In this document: positions 25,130-34,845 of the stretch, piece by piece
How the letters are laid out: the number at the start of each line of letters is the position of its first letter
How positions within the stretch are numbered: the first letter of the stretch is position 1
From: Mesostigma viride
Lineage: Eukaryota; Streptophyta; Mesostigmatophyceae; Mesostigmatales; Mesostigmataceae
DNA: 64,000 nt
Direction of reading: 5' to 3'
NCBI GenBank assembly: GCA_009746045.1
Contig: RPFO01000078.1
Location: forward strand, 147,438 to 211,437
Program-made: the position numbers and the translations under genes
Notes under the pieces: generated by a model
Told to the model about the DNA's origin: nothing
Database searches by the model: none
What the model saw: the letters and a program-made list of their open reading frames with translations, nothing else

Positions 25130-26070
25130 TAAGCGCGCATTGTCGCGTGCTGAGACAAGTCAGCACCAGTGCTAACTTAATTCTGGCATAATTACACATT
25201 TTGTGTAGTTAGCAACTGGCTATGTGACAACCTCGTGACAAGCACTAGCTAAGTTGACATAAATGGCAACTTAATTCTTGCGTCGCCCATTGCACTATTG
25301 ACAACCGCGTATCAAGCACTGACTAACTTAACAAAATGTGCAGTTAATTCTTGCATTCCTCATTTGCGCGAGCCCATTTGCTGTCGTTGCTCGCGGCTCG
25401 CGGTCCGGCGCGGTCGTCAGGGTGGGCGGAGATAATTTACCGCGCTCGATAGGCGAGCGGGCCGGGTGGCGGTGGACCGGCTCGGGCGAACTGGGTCCAC
25501 CGCGGTAGCGGGTGCGCGAGGGAGGGGGCGCGGCGGGGCCGGGAGGGGGGTCGACGGTTAGAACTCGGTCCCGAAGTCCGTCCACCGTGGGGGGGCGGGA
25601 AAGGGCCGCGAGGGGGTGACGACTTCACTCGCGGGGCGGGAGGGCCGGGAGGGGGGTGACGGTGGACGCAGTTCGATGGACGCAGTTGAAATTTTTTTTT
25701 GGAGGGGAGGGTTTTTTTGAAAGGGGTATACGGGTGGGTGTATGCATCATGGGGTGATGATCATGGGGTCATCATCACGGGGTGACGGAAGGGATGGCTT
25801 TTCATTCCCCATAACTTTTATGCTCTTGAAAAAAAAAAAGAAAAAAAGAACTGGGTCCATCGAACTGCGTCCACTTCGACTGTCGAGAACCCCGTCTGGG
25901 AGGGTCTTTTATTCCGCGGGGCCGCGAGAGGGTCGTTTGGTCGTGCGACGGTGGACGCAGTTCGGTCCGGCGATGACGCGCGGGTCGGGCTTCTCGCGGG
26001 GTGACCGGCACCGGGAAGGGGGGCGGGTGGACCGCGTTCGAGGGAAAGGGTTTTTTTTTATCTTTGCATG
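25130..26070. other. Gene-poor junction with motif repeats
   Basis: 25160-25360 holds imperfect direct repeats of a block with GCACTARCTAA and AACTTAATTCT. 25480-26050 is very GC-rich and carries recurrent TGGACGCAGTTCG-type motifs in both orientations (near 25495, 25664, 25677, 25860, 25953 and 26028). Open frames here are low-complexity. It separates the transposon-rich DNA from the dense viral-type gene array, so it may be a viral genome end or an integration junction. Confidence 0.5.
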
Positions 26071-26080
26071 AGGCAACAAT

Positions 26081-26650
26081 ATGAAGTGCTCGATAAAAAC
26101 GCGCAAGGGTCTACCATGCCGTAACAATGCCCAAATGGGTAGGAAGACGTGCACTCGCCACTCTCGTAGTCGAAAGAAGCACCGAGTGCGTGCTACTGAC
26201 GCAAACGCGTCTTCCCCGCGGTCGGGGGCCATACCTAACGAAGAGCTACTCCTCGAACATTTCAGAAACGTGCGCCTCACAGATCCCCAACCATCGCAGT
26301 CCACGGGTGGTAAAAGGTCTCGTACCGATCTAGACGAGGATTCCCTGCTCGAGAGTTTGAAGACAATGCGTCTCCAAGACCCCTATCTGCACAATCTGGA
26401 GAGACAGATAAGTAAGGCACAATCGGACATAAAAGAAACCAAACAATATTACGATACCTTGTACGCCAATAATAAGTACACCAATCCAGAAGTCAATGAG
26501 TTGCTGAATGCAACATACAAAGTCGATAGAATATTACACGACACGTGGAGAAAATACTTGGGTTTTGATAAGGACCTTGAAAGATATCGGGCTGAGATCA
26601 GAGCTAAAAATGCCAATGGACAAACCGCATCCAAGCGACAGCGCTCATAA
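26081..26650 (+). CDS. CCCH-tagged protein with helical C-terminus
   Basis: 189 aa, starting MKCSIKTRKGLPCRNNA and completing C-x9-C-x10-C-x2-H within 28 residues. This tag is shared by five other proteins in the window and resembles small zinc-binding tags common in algal-virus proteins. After a basic stretch come acidic segments with a twofold LLE.(F/L)(R/K).(V/M)RL motif (residues about 52-60 and 88-96) and a helical region to the end. Probably DNA- or RNA-binding. Function unknown. A T9 run and AATATG precede the start. Confidence 0.6.
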   Translation: MKCSIKTRKGLPCRNNAQMGRKTCTRHSRSRKKHRVRATDANASSPRSGAIPNEELLLEHFRNVRLTDPQPSQSTGGKRSRTDLDEDSLLESLKTMRLQDPYLHNLERQISKAQSDIKETKQYYDTLYANNKYTNPEVNELLNATYKVDRILHDTWRKYLGFDKDLERYRAEIRAKNANGQTASKRQRS

Positions 26651-26704
26651 ACATCTGTCTTTTACAGACTCGTGGTCGTTGACGACACGCAGCTGGATGG
26701 TCCT

Positions 26705-27978
26705 CTACACAAACCAGTACTTGAGGATGAGGGGGAAGTGTGCCCCCCAATCCCCCGCGGTGGCCTTGTTGATTGGCACCATGTTGAAGGCCTCCTTGCC
26801 CCTCCTGCTGAGGGTGTTGCGCAGGACCTCGTACCCGCAGTAGTAGATGGTGAACACGGAGCCCGCTTCCCCCCGAGGTATACCGTAACCTTGGAGGGGC
26901 GCTCCCCCACCGGGATGAGTGCGACCTTGGTCGAGGGGTGGTGCAGATCGACATCCGTGAACCCGACGAGCACGATGCTGCTGAAGATCTTCTCGCACTT
27001 CTCCATGAAAGGCCTGGGTTGGTTGGCCGTCTTATACAGCACCAGCTTGCACCTCGTGCCCTCCGCCAGCCGATCCTCGAGCAGCTCCGATATCATATCG
27101 GACGTGGTGAAGAGACTGGTGGACTCCGGGAAGAAGAACCGGATCCTGCCATGCCCGTTCTCCAACCCGTGAATCTGGTCCTCCAGGGACCCCTTGTCGC
27201 CGCTGCCCAACACGACGTTCCGCGCGCCCCTGATCTCGACGCGGCCCCGGGAGGCAAAGATCCACTGCCGCACCAGCTCCATGCAGCGGTTGGTCCTTGT
27301 CGCGCGAGACCCGGGGTAGTGCCCCAAGTACCCCTGTCTCCGCATGACCGCGAAGAGGGTGCACTTGTACTCGACCTTCCACCTGTCGAGATGGATCACG
27401 GTGGCGAGAACCGCGTAGTCGAACGCCTTGAACTCGCCGTTCTTGAGGAAGATGGCCGGGTCCAGGACGACGATGTCGAAAAACGGCCTCCTGAGCAGGA
27501 AGCCCTTGACCTCCCTGTAGTCCAGGAACGCGGTCATCACACCCGGCCCGTCCACGATCAGGGGGATGTTGGAGCTTTCCACGTCCACTCGGCCCGCGCA
27601 GGGCTCACCGGCCGGCCCCCTCCAGCTGCCATCCCCCGCGATCTCGTGGTCCTTGTCGAAAACGCAGATCCTGCAGATGGTGCGATTGTTCATCAACGGC
27701 GCCTTGGTATCATGCAGGAGAGCCATGTACCGCGGGTGCACGAGGAGGGTGTCCAGATCCGTCCTCGAAGATGCAGAGTAAAATGCATTCTTGTAGGCCG
27801 GCCACGAATCCTCCCAGATGGTCTTGGAGGTCATCATGAACAGGAGAGAGTCAGCTGGCCCAAGCTGCTGGAACAGGTGCTCATAGATTACATTTCTCTG
27901 GAAGCCCTCCAGCCTCACTAACTCTCCCATGGGGTGGGGCAACATGCCAGCCACCTTCTTGGAGTTGGCTGACCTCAT
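26705..27978 (-). CDS. Hypothetical protein with F-box-like start, one frameshift
   Basis: About 424 aa once one base is corrected. The N-terminus (HLFQQLGPADSLLFMMTSK) resembles an F-box helix pair. The rest is mixed alpha/beta with no motif I recognise. The long frame turns into Ser/Thr/Pro nonsense after KVTVYLGG. A second frame continues sensibly as EAGSVFTIYYCGYEVL and ends at 26705. The switch point is a C6 run at 26869-26874. It lies tail to tail with the 26081 gene, with a gap of about 55 bp. Confidence 0.55.
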
Positions 27979-28017
27979 TTACTGTACGGCGCAGGCGGCG
28001 AATAACTCGAAAAGGAG

Positions 28018-28260
28018 GTGCTGGCCAGCTCCAGACACCTAAAGCCTTTCACAGGCTGCAAGAACCGGCGCAACCGGCGAATAACTCGAAAAGCAGGTGC
28101 TGGCCAGCTCCAGACACCTAAAGCCTTTCACAGGCTGCAAGAAACGGCGCAACCGGCGAATAACTCGAAAAGCAGGTGCTGGCCAAGTAACAAAACCAAG
28201 CCCTGTTCAAAACTACAAGTTTCGGCGCAGGCGGCCAATAGTTCGAAACCTTTCTAGCAT
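28018..28260 (+). repeat. 79-bp tandem repeat, three units
   Basis: Units share GGTGCTGGCCAGCTCCAGAC, CTAAAGCCTTTCACAGGCTG and GGCGAATAACTCGAAAA. The third unit is diverged. Non-coding, between two minus-strand genes. Confidence 0.9.
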
Positions 28261-28469
28261 GTGCAGCTCATTGAGACCTTGTGCAGGCCATGGATGCCTT
28301 GGTCCATTCATTAAATTATTCCATCTTGTCATTGCACCAAAGTGCCAATGACTGGCGCCGGCACAAAGCGCCAATTGGCGCCGGTACCGTCGAACGCCGG
28401 CATAAGATCCGGCGTAGAGCGTGAATTGGCCCGGTACTGCCGGATGCCAGCATAAGACCCGGCAAAGAG

Positions 28470-28690
28470 CCGCTTGTACTACTCCAGAACCACTTGTACT
28501 ACCCCAGAGCCACTTGTACTACCCCAGATCCGCTTGTACTACCCCAGAGCCGCTTGTACTACCCCAGAGCCGCTTGTACTACCCCAGAGCCACTTGTACT
28601 ACCCCGGAGCCACTTGTACTACCCCGGAGCCACTTGTACTACCCCGGAGCCACTTGTACTACCCCGGAGCCGCTTGTACTACCTGGAAGT
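28470..28690 (+). repeat. 20-bp tandem repeat, eleven units
   Basis: CCRCTTGTACTACCCCRGAG repeats perfectly in phase at 20 bp, just past the 3' end of the ADP-ribosyltransferase-like gene. There are no spacers, so it is not a CRISPR array. Confidence 0.95.
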
Positions 28691-30117
28691 GGCCCGTTTG
28701 CGCTTTTTGTTTCTCTTTGTATTCGCGTGCCGGATCGCAGCGGCCGAACCGTCGACGTAGATCTCCGTGACCCACTTTCTCGGGAACAGCTTGTCCCCCC
28801 CGACTTGCGCGTGATCATCGCGTCCCAGCAGACCTCGCTTTTCAACGCCCTCCCTTTCGTGAAAGTGGGGACCCCCGCGATGATGTGACGCAGACGGTGC
28901 GACTTGATGAGGTAGTCCGTGCCTGGCGGCAGAAGGATTTCTGCTTGCTCGCCCCCCGCGATCGGCCACATGGCCAGCGCCGGCGTCCCGGGCATGATAT
29001 GGATGACCTTGAGACAGCAATCCTCTGTGCTGCGCCCCCACCCGGCGCTCATGTACCTGTTGAACAAAAAATTGATGGCCACCGCCGGATCGACGGATAC
29101 GGAGATCGGGAACGTGTTTTTGTACACGTCTCTGCGCCCCCTGGCGGGCATGTAGTAGTCCTCCGTCACGCCCCTGTACACGATCATTTCCCTGTTGATC
29201 ACGGGCGCCTCCTGCAGAATCGCGAACATCTCCCGCGCGTACTCCTTCAGCACGTGCTCTCGGATGAAGGTCAGATGCAGGTACTTGCACGCCCACTTGG
29301 AGAGCAGGAAGATGATGTCCATGAGTCGCTCGTCCAACTTCGCGATCATCGCGATCACTTCCTTCCACCCCGCCATATTGACCAGCTCCCCCTTCAGCCT
29401 GTTGTCCACGACCAAGGCGACGTTAGGATCCCCCGATCGCCTCGACAGGTGTGTCACCAGAGCGGCACGCAACTCGGCGATGTCCGCGCGCTTTCGACAG
29501 ATCTTGCCCTGGTCGAGCTCTTGAAATGGCACCCCGTCCACGCCGTGCCGGGCCAGCCACACCACGCCGGGCCACACGCGGGACTTCACCTCGTAGAAGT
29601 GGATCGGGATCGCCGCTTCCTCGTCCTGCACCTCTATTATCCTGTCCGTTTCGACCACGTTCCATCCCTGGCTGTTCGTGTATTTGTATCCGTCCCGCGC
29701 GTAGTCGTGCAGAAGGATCAGCTGCAGAGGTGACAGCCCGCGCAGGTACTCCAGACAGTCGCCGTACCATTTCATGTCGATGAGGTCGGGTATGTCCCCC
29801 CTCACGTACCCGGGCATGGTCTGAAACACCGGGTCGAGGAGATCGTGACGAAACGTCTTTATTTCCAGCGTCTCCGACTCCCATTTCGGGGGATACGCCA
29901 GGATCATGAACGACCGATGATACAACAGCCACCCCAGTCTTGGGAACTCCAGCTGGCTGACCCCGGTCTCGAACACGGGCACGCGGTCGTACGACGCGTT
30001 TCCTTCGGCCTCGCAGAACCGCCTGTGCGCTTGGTCCGCGTATCTCGAGTCGCGCTCCTCCCTCAGCCTGTTGAACTTGTCTATCCACCTCTTCTTCGCC
30101 TTTTCGGTCAGAGCCAT
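28679..30117 (-). CDS. ADP-ribosyltransferase-like protein
   Basis: About 480 aa starting MALTEKAKKRWIDKF, with GTATATATGGAGCG directly before the ATG. The last third has the three-part signature of R-S-E mono-ADP-ribosyltransferases: EMIVYRGV (Arg, about residue 312), FPISVSVDP (Ser-x-Ser, about 337) and QAEILLPPGT (Q-x-E, about 392). The family moves ADP-ribose from NAD to protein side chains. The first 300 residues are helical and unrecognised. There is no signal peptide, so it would act inside the infected cell or be packaged. The C-terminus changes frame at a C7 run (28795-28801) and then ends in a basic KRNKKRKRATSR tail at 28679. Family assignment is by motif only. Confidence 0.65.
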
Positions 30118-30151
30118 CGCTCCATATATACACGTGACGCAAATTATTATT

Positions 30152-30292
30152 TCACACAACGCGGCGTTTGACGGCGCGCCCCGTGCACGCTTGGTAGGCC
30201 CCTAGTCCGAGAACCACGGCCAGGTAAACGCCCACCACGGCGACGGTCGCGATCCTGTCTCCCTTGGACACTTTGTTGAGCTTGGAGTCCAT
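30152..30292 (-). CDS. 46-aa single-pass membrane protein
   Basis: MDSKLNKVSKGDRI precedes one hydrophobic helix (IATVAVVGVYLAVVLGLGA), followed by a Cys and a basic tail. The short size, the TATTTATTG upstream and the tight spacing fit the small virion-membrane-type genes seen across the array. Function unknown. Confidence 0.6.
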   Translation of the reverse strand: MDSKLNKVSKGDRIATVAVVGVYLAVVLGLGAYQACTGRAVKRRVV

Positions 30293-30347
30293 GATATTTA
30301 TTGATGGGTTCATAAAATAAAACCGCATTTGTAATTCAGCGATATCC

Positions 30348-31059
30348 ATGAGATCCGGTAGATGCACTTCTTCCACCAAGACGGGCAGCCGGTGCAGGCG
30401 CGCGGCCGTCCCGGGCGGCCGCCACCACTGCGCCCAGCACGCCACCAGGGGCCGCAGGGGGCACTGCATGCGGGCAGACATGTTTTTCGACGCCCGCGAC
30501 ACTTTCCAGCCCGAGGACGACCAGGGGGGCGGAGGGTTCATGAACGGTGTGCGCCGACGGATCCGAAACCTGTGGGGATCCGCGTCCGCCCCGTCCAGCC
30601 CCACGCGCGCCTCGGTCGACGCCAGCGGGCCCTTCTCACCGGCGCCGGGTCCCAGACGCCCGGGAGGGCCGGGTCCCGGAGGCCCGGGAGGCGGCCCGGG
30701 CCCGGGAAGCGGGCCGGACCCCCCCCGGACCCGCCTGCCCCCCCCCTCAGTGGCGGCACCGCCCCCCCGCGGCGGCACTGGCAGCGGCGACGGCCCCAGC
30801 CGCGACCACGACCGCGACTACGAAGATCTACAAGTACTACCAGCCCGCTCCTTACTACTCGTACTACCCCGCCTACAACCCTGTGTACGTGGTGCGCGGG
30901 GCCACGAAGCCCCGTCCGCGCCCACGCCCGCGCCGGTCGCCCCCCGTCTACATCATCCAGCGCTCCGCTCCCAAGAGGAGGGCGCGTCCCACGAGGTCGA
31001 AGTCGACCGCCAAGAAACGCGCGCGGCCTCTCAGGAAGCCGGCGTATCGGTATAGTTAA
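30348..31059 (+). CDS. CCCH-tagged, Pro/Gly- and Tyr-rich basic protein, frameshifted
   Basis: The N-terminus (MRSGRCTSSTKTGSRC, then C-x2-H) is the shared tag. A Pro/Gly-rich middle follows. A sensible C-terminus in another frame reads KYYQPAPYYSYYPAYN, then an Arg/Lys-rich tail ending at 31059. The frame change falls among C9 and C7 runs at 30738-30768. The composition suggests a nucleic-acid-binding or core-packaging protein. Not otherwise recognised. Confidence 0.55.
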
Positions 31060-31220
31060 AGATGGAACCGCGGCTCCACCCTCCCCTCGCCCGTGTGGTG
31101 TGGCCTCTCGCCCGCCCTGGAGGTCTCCTCGTACGCGGGCTCGTCCATGACGCGCCCGTTCACGCGGATGGAGCCTCTCTGGGACGGCGTGACTGTCAAC
31201 TTTGCTAGACACAACCCCAT
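31056..31220 (-). CDS. Small hypothetical protein (54 aa)
   Basis: A frame from MGLCLAKLTVTPSQRG to VEPRFHL ends convergently, sharing 3 bp with the 30348 gene. Codon choice looks like its neighbours. No domain. Supported only by placement filling the gap between two genes. Confidence 0.35.
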   Translation of the reverse strand: MGLCLAKLTVTPSQRGSIRVNGRVMDEPAYEETSRAGERPHHTGEGRVEPRFHL

Positions 31221-31255
31221 GCGTCGTCAGTAGTACCAGGTGCGCGGATAACTTT

Positions 31256-31539
31256 CTACACCGTCGCCCGGAAGACCTTGTTGGTGTCCTCGGCGTAGAC
31301 GATCCTGAGTATGGCGGCGAGCGCCCCCACCCCGGTCCCGCTCCCCATCGGTGCGGGGGGCGGGGCGATCACGGGGGGTAGTTGTCCCTGTAGAAGTTGC
31401 CCACGTCCGACCAGGGGTCGAAGGGGGAGGGCGGGGCGGTGTAGACGAGCTCGGAGAACGGGTTGGAGTCGGCGATGACCACGACGGGGCGCGTGGGGGC
31501 GTCGGAGGTGAGGAAGCTAAGAGGGACTCTTTGGGCCAT
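31256..31539 (-). CDS. Small Pro-rich hypothetical protein, one frameshift
   Basis: It starts MAQRVPLSFLTSDAP after a strong GTATATATACC box. The first frame stops at 31369. A one-base change in the G6 run at 31373-31378 would carry it on to 31256 (GALAAILRIVYAED). Joined length is about 94 aa. No domain recognised. Confidence 0.45.
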
Positions 31540-31684
31540 GTCCGTTTGCGCTGTGGTATATATACAAGCTATTTTTCTGGGCCGCCCATACCAGCACGAG
31601 GGGGGTGATCGGCGGGGGTCGGGAGCTCAGGTCCGGTCCGGCGTACGGCCGCGGGTCGGCCATGTCTTCTCACACCACCGCGGG

Positions 31685-32799
31685 TCATTTTTCCTCCTCT
31701 TGGGACGCGACCCCGGCCACGATGGCGACCCGCTCGCCGTTCCTCCCCCGCACCCGTTTGTTCGGGATGGAGACGCCGTAGGGCCTGAGCAGGTCCCCCA
31801 GCTCCTCGTTGGTGACTTTCCTCGAGCAGCTGGTCTTCAGCTCTAGGAAGTCGTGGAAGAAGAGCTTGCGGAATGCGGAGAGCTGCATGTGCGCCTGCGG
31901 GTCCAGCCGGACGAGGCGGCTGGCCTTGAGGAAGGTGCGCAGGTGGGCGCCCATGGAGGCGCCGGTGGGGTCCTCCTGCCCCACGGCGTCGTCCTCCGGC
32001 TCCTCCATCTCCTCGTCCTCCTGCCTTACCCCTGTCACCCTTGCGGCCTTCTGGCACGCAGCCCGCATCTGCTGCTCCTCCTCGTCCGCGGACGGCCACA
32101 TGAGGCGGTGGGTGAGCGCGTCGCTCTTCTTGCCCCCCTTCCCCGTGTGGTTGTGGTAGTTGAGCGTGAGGCGCTGCCTGAGGTTGCGGATGGTCGCGTC
32201 GACCCAGGCGGGGGGCTGCACGCCGTGCTCGGACAGGTGCTTGCGGACCGCCCGCAGCTGCAGGAGGTCGGTGAGGTCGTACACCCCGCTGGCGCTGCAG
32301 TCCTCCAGGAAGGCCTCCTCCTGCTCTCCGACGGTGAGACATAACTCGTACTTCTGCATGTACTCGACGGCCCAGTCCCTTTTCTCCTTCCGGTCGGCGA
32401 CCCCGGTCCTGTGCTGGAAGAAGCCCTTGATGTCGAACCACCAGGGGGCGGGGGGGATCTCGCGCGCCACGGGGGCGTCCGAGTGGCGCAGGGCCAGGTT
32501 CTGCACCCACATCCACCTCTTGGCGGGGGTGCACGAGTTGGCGAGGACCCCCCCCTCGCCTGGAACACGGCGGCCCACACCCGCGTGTGGTCCGTCCACT
32601 TGTCCTGGTCCATGAGCCGGAAGTCGTATGAGGGCAGCCCCTTGAGCTCGAGGAAGTCCCGGAAGGCGGGCGCGACGTCCTTCTCCACGCTGATCCAGTC
32701 CACGCAGTGGGCGGCGGGCACCACGTGCCGGTCCGCGAACTCGCACGCCAGCCGCGCCAGCTCGTCCAGGGTGAAGGGGCACTCTCCCGGGGCCGTCAT
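31685..32799 (-). CDS. Hypothetical protein (about 370 aa), one frameshift
   Basis: The start MTAPGECPFTLDELAR follows a CCATATACC box. The first 85 residues are in a different frame from the rest, and the switch lies at a C8 run (32548-32555). Later parts include PWWFDIKGFFQHRTG, an acidic linker, and a C-terminal segment with FHDFLELKTSCSRKVTNEEL and RPYGVSIPNKRVRGRNG. FRDFLELK near residue 50 echoes FHDFLELK near the end, which may be an internal duplication. No known fold recognised. Confidence 0.5.
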
Positions 32800-32867
32800 G
32801 GTGCGTGGTATATGGGCCGCGATTTTATTCATCGCCATCTAAGCGCGCATTGTCACCCACCGCCACG

Positions 32868-33610
32868 TCACACCCCTCTCATCGGTAGGGTCGAGGAGGG
32901 CGCGACGGTTTTTCGTTCGCCGCTGGGGGCCGCGCGGTCCAGCTGCAGTACCGCGGGGAGGTCGGGGTCGTATAATTTCTTCGCCTTTTCCAGCGCCTTC
33001 TCGTCCCCGCTGTACAGCGCTTTCCAGTAGTCGTCCCTCGCGCAACTGCCCTTGACGCAGGAGGTGCCCGTTTTATCGCAGCTGCCGAACCCTAGGCTGA
33101 CGAACTTGAGCAGTTTGCACTCGGCGCTGGCTTTCGGGTCCGTGAACGCGTTGACCAAGGCCCCGATGGGCGTGTGTTTTGCCATAAAGTCCAGGGGCTT
33201 CGTCACGACGTCCGCGACCTTCCCCAGTCCCATCGCGTCCAATGCCATTCCGGCCACGTCTACCACCATGGCGGGGGCGTACGTGTTCGTGATCAGGGAG
33301 CGGTTGGCCTCGTTCGCAACGGCCCCCGCAATCGCCCGTGCTCTCGAGTTTCGCTCCTTCGTGGGTGGGGCGTTCTGTTCATCTGCGGGGACTTGGGGGG
33401 TCACGGGCGTCGTCGACCCCCCGCCGTGGCCGCGGCGAATCGGACCTCTTCCCGCCTCTGCTGGCTGATGAACCTGGGGATCGACCCGCCGTACTGGTCT
33501 GCCCCTGACAGGAACGGGGGCTCTGCGCCCCTCCTCTGCAGCCCGGATGCCAGCATAAGGGTAAACAGCAGGAGCACGAGCGCGATGACGGCGAGATGCA
33601 CACCTCGCAT
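32868..33610 (-). CDS. Membrane-anchored hypothetical protein, one frameshift
   Basis: The N-terminus (HLAVIALVLLLFTLMLASGL) is a membrane anchor. After a frame change at a C6 run (33417-33422) the protein continues with a Thr/Pro/Lys region, an amphipathic helical region (VVDVAGMALDAMGLGKVAD) and a Cys-containing segment (GSCDKTGTSCVKGSC). Joined length is about 247 aa. The anchor followed by an EPPFL-type segment resembles the 33932 gene. Perhaps a virion membrane protein. Confidence 0.5.
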
Positions 33611-33636
33611 TCTTTTCTGCTATACACTCACATATA

Positions 33637-33885
33637 ATGCGCGACGGTTCTCACAGAGGCGCGCAGAACGAGCAGAGGGGGTACTGCTGGAGGGACCACT
33701 TGACCTGGAACAGCTCCGGGTCGCGGTTCATTTTATCTGGGTGGCGGTTCATTTTATCCGGTGGGTTCCTTTCGCCCTCGAGGGCGGCTTGCTCTTCTTC
33801 TTCGCGTTACTCGCGGTCGCGCGACCTCTCGCCATGTGTTCGATACCATGGTGGCAGTTTTTTTTTCAGCGGTGCTTGCACGTGA
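33637..33885 (+). CDS. Possible small protein in a duplication scar
   Basis: CATATAATG gives a start in the style of the array, and about 25 codons look plausible (MRDGSHRGAQNEQRGYCW). It then runs into a doubled TGGCGGTTCATTTTATC block and antisense to a copied gene start. It is either a truncated gene or chance. Confidence 0.25.
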   Translation: MRDGSHRGAQNEQRGYCWRDHLTWNSSGSRFILSGWRFILSGGFLSPSRAACSSSSRYSRSRDLSPCVRYHGGSFFFSGACT

Positions 33886-33895
33886 ATTCCAGCAC
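33759..33895 (-). repeat. 137-bp copy of the 5' end of the 36226 gene
   Basis: Identical base for base to 37259-37395. It contains the promoter, the start MARGRATASNAKK and about 25 codons of the repeat-protein gene, plus the last codons of the upstream gene. It is a truncated pseudo-copy. Confidence 0.95.
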
Positions 33896-33931
33896 GAGGC
33901 TCGCCATGTATATGTGTCATGCGACGAGATG

Positions 33932-34335
33932 TTATTTGTCACCACGTAAGCGCGCGTTGTGCTCGTCCATCGCCCTCATCTGACTCCGCATTTCATCGGG
34001 AAGATTATATTTGGTGCATGAGGCAAGTCCTTGGGTGATTATTTGGCAAATCACCGTTAAGGCCTTTTGGCCCTTCGACACCTGCTGCTGGGGGGGCGCG
34101 GACATCTGCATCCCGGCTGTCTCGTCCACAAAGGTCTCCCCACCCGCGAAGGGCTTATCGGGCACCCCCCCAGGCACAGGAAGGCGGACCTGGGTGCCCC
34201 TTTGCTGGCCATGAAACCAGGGTGGGGGGGTAAAAAGGGCTCGTCAACTTCCCTTCTCCGGAGTGCCGACACCAATAAAATAACGAGACTCGCAAGAACG
34301 ACGATGAAGAGAGCGCCGACTAGGAGGCCACCCAT
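33932..34335 (-). CDS. Single-pass membrane protein, one frameshift
   Basis: It starts MGGLLVGALFIVVLASLVILL, a clear membrane helix, then RRREVDEPFLPP. The frame changes at a C7 run (34165-34171). The remainder (GGETFVDETAGMQMSAPPQQQ, then a helix with two Cys) ends at 33932. Joined length is about 134 aa. Function unknown. Confidence 0.5.
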
Positions 34336-34351
34336 TTACATGTACCTGTCA

Positions 34352-34735
34352 TTATTTATAAACGAGGACGTAAACAAGTAGCGCCGTTGCCAGAACCAGC
34401 ACGACGGAGGCGGCGATTGCCACCGAATGCCCGCCGTCGCGGTCACGACGGGTGATCAGCTGGCGTTGGAATTGGTCGCGTCGCTCCATGTATCCCTCGA
34501 TCGAGTCCCTTCTCAGCGTGGTCGCACGAAACTGGTCCCTTTGCACCTCGCCCGAGGGCCCTTGGTTGACGTTTGTCGGGCTGGGCGCGTCAGTGGTGGT
34601 GGGCGGTGGCGAGGTTGCCGACGAACGGTTCTCCCTCTCTGCGACCATTTCGGCCTTCAGCTCCTTGTAGGAGGGCTGTCCTTGCAGGGGAAGGTTCCCC
34701 GTCTGGTACAAGTACGTAGGGGGGTAGAAGGGCAT
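34352..34735 (-). CDS. Tail-anchored membrane protein (127 aa)
   Basis: It starts MPFYPPTYLYQTGNL. A Ser/Thr/Pro linker leads to an Arg/Gln-rich helix (RDQFRATTLRRDSIEGY...RRDQFQRQ, two RDQF blocks) and a C-terminal helix (VAIAASVVLVLATALLVYVL). A tail anchor with a charged coiled coil fits a virion or membrane-remodelling protein. Not recognised. Confidence 0.55.
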   Translation of the reverse strand: MPFYPPTYLYQTGNLPLQGQPSYKELKAEMVAERENRSSATSPPPTTTDAPSPTNVNQGPSGEVQRDQFRATTLRRDSIEGYMERRDQFQRQLITRRDRDGGHSVAIAASVVLVLATALLVYVLVYK

Positions 34736-34845
34736 GATGATAGTGTTACAATAACGCAGGTTATTTTGGCGCACTGCTGCGGGCGTCGGACGAGGCCGGA
34801 GTAGGTACCCCTCCCCCCAGCCCGAATGCCAGCATAAGGATTGTC

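Noticed and set aside
25742-26071. 109-codon plus frame in the junction
   Set aside because: Poly-Lys from an A-run and low-complexity GC-rich codons, no start signal, in a repeat-bearing gap.
28470-28690. Regular 20-bp repeat array as a CRISPR
   Set aside because: Units are directly adjacent without spacers, and there are no cas genes.
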